Of a DNA stretch of 24,555 nucleotides, positions 17,958 to 24,555 are shown piece after piece. Each line of letters opens with the position of its first letter. Position 1 is the first letter of the stretch. This stretch comes from Branchiostoma floridae. Taxonomy: Eukaryota > Chordata > Leptocardii > Amphioxiformes > Branchiostomatidae. Under the pieces are notes generated by a model. That model was given only the letters and a program-made list of their open reading frames with translations, had not been told where the DNA came from and ran no database searches. Both the position numbers and the translations under genes were made by a program. Location: assembly GCF_000003815.2 (NCBI RefSeq), contig NC_049985.1:648322-672876 (forward strand), written 5' to 3'.

Positions 17958-18600
17958 AACTCGTGAAATCGGGCATACCGGCGTCTGTTGTTTCAACTGA
18001 TGAATTCTAGTGGAATTTCATATGTCAAACCCTCTGTTTTGTAGGTATGGTTGACGGTAGACAATAAGAATGAAATCAGCGTACACTGCAGCTGTACAGT
18101 GGTGTTATCATCCGTAAAGTATGTTTACCCTCACGGGAGGGAAACATATTTTTTTGTCCAGTTTCTTCTTCTTTTTAAGTTCTGCTCTAAACAAATAAAG
18201 GTCAGTGACCTAGGCCAGACGGCAGTCACCATGGTTACTGCACGTATAGCACAAACACTCTGTGGTAGACTACGGTAGAGTGAGTAGAGTTGGGTACACG
18301 TTAAACAAGATATGTGCTAACGTTACATATCTTGTATCAAATGTAAAGGTGAATCTGTGGCAATAGAAACAGACATTACCTTCGCAACGACCTACGAAGG
18401 GTTGAAACTCCGCGGAGTTACGAGACATAGGAAACTACCGTCATACAAAAACAGAAACAGGAAACATACAAGATACAAAACATGCAGGTGCTGACACCTG
18501 CCAGTCACGTAGCGACAACAGGGCATTTCCTTCTTAATGACGCATCGTTAATGTAATACTATACTCCGCGGAGTAACGAGAAACAGGAAACTGCCTTCCG
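17958..18600. other. Intergenic sequence with short repeats
   Basis: No gene recognised. ACTCCGCGGAGT palindromes occur at 18409 and 18566, each followed by ACGAGAMAYAGGAAACT, a diverged direct pair. Part of an unidentified element. Confidence 0.4.
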
Positions 18601-18730
18601 TGAATAGTTTCATCAGGTTGGTACGTCACTGACTAAAGAGACTCTCTTTTACACAACCAATGCTTTATTCTCACCGACGTTTCGATCTTATGGTGTCACA
18701 TTTGGAGACCTAAAATAAGAATAAACACAT
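18600..18730 (-). mobile_element. Penelope-like element tail, probable
   Basis: On the minus strand: ACACCATAAGATCGAAACGT, then CGGTGAGAATAAAGC, later CTGATGAAACTATTCACGGA. The ATAAGATCGAAACGTCGG pattern followed by AATAAAGC is typical of the 3' region of Penelope-like elements. A similar GGTCACAGAAACGTCGATAG is at 7380-7400 in plus orientation. There is no coding part here. Confidence 0.45.
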
Positions 18731-18767
18731 TGCAACACACTAAGAACATTTCCGCCACATTTATTTT

Positions 18768-19390
18768 GTAACATAGCTCGTTCACTTAGCTTTTCACTGT
18801 ATAAAAAACATTTAATGAAATTAGTACGCCCCTCCATCAATAAACATTTTAGCTACGGTCCTCGGTACACCTGCGCCCTCCTTACACGCCTTCGCATAGG
18901 CACCTGCAGTCTAAACCAAAGTTTATTTATCCGAAATTTAGCTTCTAGTCCAGCCTGTAACTGTGGGTGTCGATGTGAAGGTGTTGTGCATTTTTTGTTA
19001 TACTGCCCTACCTACCAACAATACAGAACCATTTTTTCGGCAATCTTCAGAACCTGCTAGCCAATTCTCTTGATTTCAATAGTTTATCCAAATCAGCCCG
19101 TATCCATTTACTTTTAAGGGGTTCAACTTTTCTGTCATATCATACAAACTGCAGTATCTTAAAGTTAACCCAGTTATATATTGTACATACCAAACGTTTT
19201 GCAACTACCTTGTAACCTGACTTATATGTAAATAGCTGTGAATTGTTTGTTTCGATATTGTCACTTTATTTGTTCTTGTCAGTCATCCTTTTTTGAGAGG
19301 TGATGTGAATATTAGCTTACTGCTAGAGTGTATTACCTCTCTGTATTACCTCTACGTCTGTACTTTGCTGTTCAACAATTAAAAAAAAAA
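18768..19390 (+). mobile_element. Non-LTR retrotransposon 3' end, frameshifted
   Basis: The first frame (18768 to about 19050) reads ARSLSFSLYKKHLMKLVRPS, then TRLRIGTCSLNQSLFIRNLA and CNCGCRCEGVVHFLLYCPTY. This is the conserved C-terminal zinc-knuckle-like region (RLR, then L-x-x-x-LF, CxCG, HFLLxCPxY) of LINE ORF2 proteins. A one-base shift at about 19050 moves the frame to NLLANSLDFNSLS, then LLLRGSTFLSYHTN and YIVHTKRFATTL, ending at a stop at 19213-19215. A short 3' UTR and an A-run (19379-19392) follow. The 5' part is missing. It is a dead copy. Confidence 0.8.
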
Positions 19391-19392
19391 AC

Positions 19393-19705
19393 ATAGCTGT
19401 ACATGTAGAACACTGGCTCTGGACATCACGGTGCTAAATGCAATTTGGTATCGAGTATTGTTGCAAACATGATATCATATTACACAATATGGCTTCCCAA
19501 TTATCTTTACACATATAACGTTACAGTAGTTTGGCTGTTTGTCATGTCTTTTACAAAGTTACGATCAATCTTGACTTACCGCTGAACTAGCCCACTGAAC
19601 TAAGCTCGACAAACTGGCGACTTTTTTGTACAATAAGGTTGTGCTATTTTATTGTATGGTTGACATAGCCAAAGCACATTGATCTACACAATAGCTGACA
19701 TATAG

Positions 19706-19759
<54 letters not shown>

Positions 19760-20970
19760 CGTATGATGATGCTTAATGTCTGGATCATAGAAGGAACACA
19801 CCTAGTATATATATAGTCTAGCTCTATGTTTTTTTTGTTCCGTGTGTAGAAGTCGTATCGTCCCCCCTGTCACATTATCCACGATCTTCGGGCATATCGA
19901 TGGAAGATCGGCCATATTTAAGATCGACAGAGGGTTGCGTATTTTTCATGTGAAAACCGTCCCTGTCGCAAATAACTTATAAGTCATACTTTGTATCTTG
20001 TACATTTGTTGTACAATAAAGTTATCGTTATAAGCGAGGCTCGGGCGATTGCCGCAGAATCGTCGTTCGATTGATTTTTGCCAAATGTTACAGGGGTATA
20101 AGACGGTGGAATGACACGCGTGCCCTATCCTGAAAACAGGGCTACCATACATTCTAGGAATAAATAAATGAACTCATTTTCATTTTCATAGACAAGACAT
20201 AAAACCAGTTGCATTCTGTTGTCAGTGTAAGAATCACGTGTCATACATGAATTGTTATCAGTTCCATGATTTTTCCGTTTATAGAACTTGCGATCACGCA
20301 ACAAGCGAATATCTTATTATGAAAGTTCTCTCACATCACAAACACCTAACATTCAACTATGATTGACAAAGCTTCAACCCAGACCTTTAATCATAATCAA
20401 CGTTTGCAAGACAATAATCAATATTTGCAAGACATACCAACAAGCCAAATATCGCCACAGTCCACCCATAATCATATGTAACAAGCTGGTCGAAATGTCT
20501 ATGTAAATATACTCAAACACAAGCACATACCAAAACAACACTTTTTCATGGCGGTTGACTTACCTGATACATGACCTTGATCAGAAAGGGAACCTTTATG
20601 GCTTACATGTTGATGTATGAGCCTAAACTACGCACAGTATTTCGCCACCAATACGCTCAAAACAAACTGCTTATCGCCCAAATCTGACAGCAGTACGGAT
20701 CAAGCTATGTCAATCACGGTGGCATCATCCTGTAAAGCAACCAAATTTCAGTAAAAAAAAATCAATGCCTTTCATTACACATTCTCGCATAGTGTCCGCA
20801 CTGACGTTTCCAGGCCTATTATCTGATTTCTTTGTAAAGCAAAATCATCCCTTGATGGGAGTCATTAAGTAGTAAAAGACGGCACCTAAGAAAACGTTCA
20901 CGGTTTTCCCCATCAATCTAGGCTTGGAGTGTACTCCATTATAGGCACTGAGGGTAGGAAGGTTTGATGC
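19393..20970. other. Intergenic region with (TA)n microsatellite
   Basis: Contains an alternating TA run at about 19705-19756. No gene found. At 20020 and 20160 there are AATAAAG and AATAAATAAATG signals on the plus strand, the latter followed by TCATTTT-type repeats as in retroelement tails. The stretch 20530-20970 should contain the 3' UTR of the TPR gene, but no AATAAA on the minus strand was spotted near it. Confidence 0.45.
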
Positions 20971-20973
20971 TGA

Positions 20974-23900
20974 TTACTCAGATGAAGTTACGATAATCTG
21001 TGTCATTTGCTCGCTCAGTTGATGATAGTAAATGGCCTTCCTGTAATCGCCGAGTCCTCCCCAGGCGAGGCCCAGGTTGTAAAGTGAGTTGGCGATGTCA
21101 GGATGCGCAGCGTTCTCACCATGGACAACCCGCCTCATCTGTATGGCCTGTTCAAAATAGTTGATCGCCTTTCTGAGATCACCAAGTCTTCCCCAGGCTC
21201 CACCCAAGTTGTAAAGTGAACTGGCGATGTCAGGATGTCCAGTGTCCTCACCATATAAACTTCGGTTCATCTGTAGTGACTGTTCATAATAGCTGACCGC
21301 CTTTCGGCGATCCCCAAGTTTACACCAGGCGTTACCCAAGTTGTTAAATGAGATGGCGATGTCAGGATGTGCAGTGCCCGCGCCATAAATACCATGCCTC
21401 ATCTGTAGTGACTGTTCATAACAGCTGACCGCCTTTCTGTGATCGCCAAAGTTAGTCCAGGCGACACCCAGGTTGTTAAGTGACACGGCGATGTCAGAAT
21501 GTACAGTGTTCTCACCATAGACAGTCCTACTCACCTGTAATGCCCGTTCATAATAACTGACCGCCTTTTTGTGATCCCCAAATTTATTCCAGGCTGCACC
21601 CAGGTTGTTAAGTGAGACGGCGATGGCAGAATGTGCAGTGTCCTCACCATAGACACTGCGGTTCATCTGTAGTGACTGCTCATAATAGCTGACCGCCTTT
21701 CTGTGATCAACAAGGTTACTCCAGGCGTTACCCAAGTTGTTAAGTGAGCCTGCAATGGCAGGATGTGCAGTATCCTCACCGTAAATACTCCTCGTCATCT
21801 GTAGTGCCTGTTCATGATAGCTGAACGCCTTTGTGTAATCACCAAGGTTGCTCCAGGCTCCACCCAAGTTTTTCAGTGAGCTGGCAATGTGAGGATGTGC
21901 AGTGTCCTCACCATAGATACTCCGGTACATCTGTAGTGCCTGTTCCTGATAGCTGACCGCCTTTCTGTTATCACCAAGGTCGCCCAATGTTTTACCCAGG
22001 TTGGTAAGTGAGCTGGCGATGTGAGGATGTGCAGTGTCCTCAACATAGATACTCCGGTACATCTGTAGTGCCTGTTCAAAATATCTGACTGCCATCCTGT
22101 GATCATTAAGGTTGTCCCAGGCGACACCCAAGTTGTTAAGTGAGCCACCGATATCAGGGTGTGCAGTTTGCTCACCGTAGACACTCCGCTCCATCTGTAG
22201 TGACTGCTCAAAATACCTAACCGCCTTTCTGTGATCACCAATTTTACAACAGGCGGTACCCAAGTTGTTAAATGAGTTGGCGATCTCAGGATGTGGCGTG
22301 TCCTCGCCATAGATACTCCGCTTCATCTGTAGTGCCTGCTCATAATAGCTGAACGCCTTTGTGTAATCACCAAGGTCGCTCCAGGCATCACCCAAGCTGT
22401 TAAGTGAGCTGGCGATGTGAGGATGTGCAGTGTCCATACCATAGATTCTCCGGTTCATTTTTAGAGGCTGCTCATTATAGCTGATTGCCTTTCTGTGATC
22501 ACCGAGGTCGGCAAAGGTGTTACCCAAGTTGTTTAGTGACATGGCGATGTCAGGATGTGCCGTGTCCTCACCGTAGATACTCCGGTTCATCTGTAGTGAC
22601 TGTTCATAATAGCTAACCGCCTTTCTGAAATCACCAATTTTACAACAGGAGTTACCCAAGTTGTTAAGTGAGATAGCGATGTAAGGATGTGCAATGTCCT
22701 TACCATAGACACCCCACATCATCTGTAGGGACTGTTCATAATAGAAGGTCGCCTTTCTGTGATCACCAAGGTTCCTCCAGCCGCTGCCCAAGTTGTTAAG
22801 TGAGGCGGCGATGTCAGGATGTGCAGTATCCTCGCCATAGACAACCCGCCTCATCTGTAGAGACTGTTCATAATAGCTGACCGCCTTTCTGCCATCACCA
22901 ATTTTATAACAAGCTGTACCCAAGTTGTTAAGTGAGTGGGCAATGTCAGGATGTGCAGTGTCCTTACCAAAGATCATCCGACTCATCTGTAGGGACTGTT
23001 CATAATAGCTGACTGCCTTTGTGTGATCACCAAGGAAATTCAAAGCGTCAGCCAATTGGTGAAGTGAGTCGGCAACATCACTGTGTGCGGCGTTTTTACC
23101 ATATTTATATAAAAAATTGTTTAGCGTTTGTTCTGAGCATCTCTTAAAGTTTTCGAAATCGCACAGGCTTTTATATACATTTGCCTTTATCTCCGAAGAA
23201 GTGTCAAAGAAAATTGCAGGTTCTTTGAACGGCTGAGTGCCGGTTAGCTGTGACATGAAGTACCTCAAGGGTCTTTCCGTGTAATAATATCTCATGAGCT
23301 GTTTTGTATTGGAGACGTAAAATATTTTCTGTAATTTCTCCTCAATGTCCGTATCAGTCGACATTGACAATAAGGCTGACATGTTCTCCACCTGCCCACG
23401 GTTGTGCATGTATGTCCGCAGCCTCAGTTCTGCTGAGATACTGACCAGCACCATCAAGTGATGTGCGTTCTCACTACTGACGACTCCTGCGTTTCTCAAC
23501 TTCTGAATAGTATCCCAGATTGTAGTCGGTTGTATGTTATGAAGTAGCGCCCAAAAGGACACTGCAAGGCTTGAAAACCGATAGATTTCTTTTTTAACAT
23601 TCAGCAAACTGGCAGTGAGAGCCTTGGTTTGAAACATACGTGAATTCTCAATTATGCCTGTAATTGCTATCACCAACGTAACTCTTCCGCTGCTTTCTAC
23701 CAGTTGCTGAGTCCATAACGACCTGTATTCATCTACCAAGTCCTGTTCTCCTGTGATAAAAGACACATTTCCCAGTACACTAGCAAGATGGTAGCCTTTC
23801 TTTAAATGGAACTTAAGGTCTTCTTTCAGAATGTTGGTCATATTGCTTGGTGTGCGGATGAGTTCGCTTGTTCCTGTGCTGTTTCTACCCCTGCCCAATG

Positions 23901-24423
23901 GAGTCTTGCATGCATGTGGCATGGCTCCATCGAAAGCAAAACCGCGCGGTGTTACTGAGTCATAAAACCAGCTGTTTAGTGGGTCGTCGGAGTAGAAATT
24001 ATTCAGAGACTTAATCCCCATTGCCGGGAGAATGGTTTCTCCCAGATTTATCACTTTGAGATGCAGATAATGAGTGAGGTTGCGGAAATAACTAACATTA
24101 TTCTCGGTTTCCTCCTCTACCAAAACGGCAAATTCCAGATCAGAGTACGGAGTTACCAATCCTGTGGCCTGTGAACCCAAACCTATCATGGCGTACTTAC
24201 AGGGAGGGGGGCCCATTACCTCCATGCATTCATCTACAAGGCCAGCTATGAACGTTTTACGCTGATCAACAAGTGTCTGAAACAATGCTTTGATTGCTTC
24301 CACTCTCTGCATCTCCACTTCTTTTACCTTTGGGTCATTCTCATCAAGGCTATATGGATCTATGTCTTGTTCAATTCTTTTGATCTCTTTATCTACGTAG
24401 TCCCTATCAGCCTTCAGCATCAA
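20974..24423 (-). CDS. Gene 2: nucleotidyltransferase-like domain fused to 16 TPR repeats
   Basis: Uninterrupted 1149-residue frame. Residues 1-60 are charged, helical, possibly coiled coil. Residues about 75-240 resemble a DUF294/PII-uridylyltransferase-type nucleotidyltransferase fold: [12 protein letters not shown] (G83-S84), SDLEFAVL (D95, E97), a possible third acid in GFAFDGAM (D165), and [12 protein letters not shown], the DUF294-like arm. A helical linker follows to about 470. Then come sixteen 42-residue TPR units, the last one partial, with consensus [43 protein letters not shown]; this is the kinesin-light-chain/nephrocystin-3 TPR type. No signal or membrane segment, so cytosolic and probably protein-binding. 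The frame remains open upstream to 24534 with more charged helix, so the true start may be in an upstream exon. Substrate and partner are unknown. Confidence 0.88.
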   Translation of the reverse strand: MMLKADRDYVDKEIKRIEQDIDPYSLDENDPKVKEVEMQRVEAIKALFQTLVDQRKTFIAGLVDECMEVMGPPPCKYAMIGLGSQATGLVTPYSDLEFAVLVEEETENNVSYFRNLTHYLHLKVINLGETILPAMGIKSLNNFYSDDPLNSWFYDSVTPRGFAFDGAMPHACKTPLGRGRNSTGTSELIRTPSNMTNILKEDLKFHLKKGYHLASVLGNVSFITGEQDLVDEYRSLWTQQLVESSGRVTLVIAITGIIENSRMFQTKALTASLLNVKKEIYRFSSLAVSFWALLHNIQPTTIWDTIQKLRNAGVVSSENAHHLMVLVSISAELRLRTYMHNRGQVENMSALLSMSTDTDIEEKLQKIFYVSNTKQLMRYYYTERPLRYFMSQLTGTQPFKEPAIFFDTSSEIKANVYKSLCDFENFKRCSEQTLNNFLYKYGKNAAHSDVADSLHQLADALNFLGDHTKAVSYYEQSLQMSRMIFGKDTAHPDIAHSLNNLGTACYKIGDGRKAVSYYEQSLQMRRVVYGEDTAHPDIAASLNNLGSGWRNLGDHRKATFYYEQSLQMMWGVYGKDIAHPYIAISLNNLGNSCCKIGDFRKAVSYYEQSLQMNRSIYGEDTAHPDIAMSLNNLGNTFADLGDHRKAISYNEQPLKMNRRIYGMDTAHPHIASSLNSLGDAWSDLGDYTKAFSYYEQALQMKRSIYGEDTPHPEIANSFNNLGTACCKIGDHRKAVRYFEQSLQMERSVYGEQTAHPDIGGSLNNLGVAWDNLNDHRMAVRYFEQALQMYRSIYVEDTAHPHIASSLTNLGKTLGDLGDNRKAVSYQEQALQMYRSIYGEDTAHPHIASSLKNLGGAWSNLGDYTKAFSYHEQALQMTRSIYGEDTAHPAIAGSLNNLGNAWSNLVDHRKAVSYYEQSLQMNRSVYGEDTAHSAIAVSLNNLGAAWNKFGDHKKAVSYYERALQVSRTVYGENTVHSDIAVSLNNLGVAWTNFGDHRKAVSCYEQSLQMRHGIYGAGTAHPDIAISFNNLGNAWCKLGDRRKAVSYYEQSLQMNRSLYGEDTGHPDIASSLYNLGGAWGRLGDLRKAINYFEQAIQMRRVVHGENAAHPDIANSLYNLGLAWGGLGDYRKAIYYHQLSEQMTQIIVTSSE
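20994..23100. repeat. 126-base tandem coding repeat (TPR array)
   Basis: About 16 units of 126 bases, in register with the 42-residue TPR units of gene 2. Recurrent blocks at the DNA level are CACCCAAGTTGTTAAGTGAG, GGCGATGTCAGGATGTGCAG, TGTCCTCACCATAG and CATCTGTAGTGACTGTTCAT. Middle units are more alike than those at the ends. The high identity makes copy-number change by recombination likely. A 145-residue frame at 21873-22310 is an out-of-frame shadow of this array. Confidence 0.92.
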
Positions 24424-24555
24424 TTTGTGTTTCTCTGTATCATCACTGTGTACCTTCTGTTTTATCTTCAGGACTTCCTTAACAAATACTTGAGTTATTT
24501 TCTGAATTCTTTCCTCTATATCTTCTCTCAGACACTATGCCTGCTTAGATACGGT

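Noticed and set aside
19705-19756. TA run as an origin or promoter element
   Set aside because: Simple microsatellite; no supporting context.
21873-22310. 145-residue minus frame within the TPR gene
   Set aside because: Out-of-frame translation of the 126-base repeats; the long in-frame product is clearly the gene.
20994-23100. CRISPR-like regular repeat array
   Set aside because: The regular 126-base units are in-frame TPR coding repeats in an animal gene.

Overview
The window looks like genomic DNA from an invertebrate deuterostome, most probably a cephalochordate (amphioxus, Branchiostoma). That is an inference from three things: a multi-exon gene built from extracellular animal domains, a large intronless nucleotidyltransferase-TPR gene, and very dense families of short inverted-repeat transposons and tRNA-derived SINEs. 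No search could be run. There are no bacterial-type operons. Two runs of N (13661-13760 and 15268-15388) are assembly gaps, both inside introns.

Gene 1 (minus strand, 16738 down to 1893, continuing past the left edge). Reading splice sites by eye, I assembled twelve exons that join in frame with GT-AG borders: a signal-peptide exon, CUB domain 1 (three exons), CUB domain 2 (one exon), six tectonin-type beta-propeller repeats (five exons) and two LDL-receptor class A modules (one exon each). The partial product is about 670 residues and is predicted to be secreted. Ten of twelve introns (including the one cut by the edge) are phase 1, as in shuffled extracellular modules. The combination CUB-CUB-tectonin propeller-LDLa-LDLa is not one I recognise, and it is the best candidate here for something undescribed. 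Parts of it suggest a sugar-binding or pattern-recognition protein.

Gene 2 (minus strand, 20974 to at least 24423). This is an uninterrupted 1149-residue frame with an N-terminal nucleotidyltransferase-like domain (GLGS and SDLEF motifs), a helical linker, and sixteen near-identical 42-residue TPR units of the kinesin-light-chain/nephrocystin-3 type. The frame stays open upstream to 24534, so the N-terminus may lie in an earlier exon outside the window.

Mobile DNA fills the rest. It includes two non-LTR retrotransposon 3' ends (781-1222 minus; 18768-19390 plus, frameshifted), an internally deleted mariner element with an intact-looking helix-turn-helix end (14635-15214), Penelope-like remnants, a tRNA-derived SINE (5338-5612), a long palindrome with SINE-like arms beside a gap (about 13135-13660), and at least eight families of MITE-like inverted-repeat elements. 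Many of these lie within a few tens of bases of the splice sites of gene 1. In one case the tip of an element forms part of a splice donor.

The two genes share an orientation but show no evident functional link. Between them (about 17000-20970) lie a polypurine tract, a possible orphan cysteine-rich exon, MITEs, the LINE relic and a TA microsatellite.
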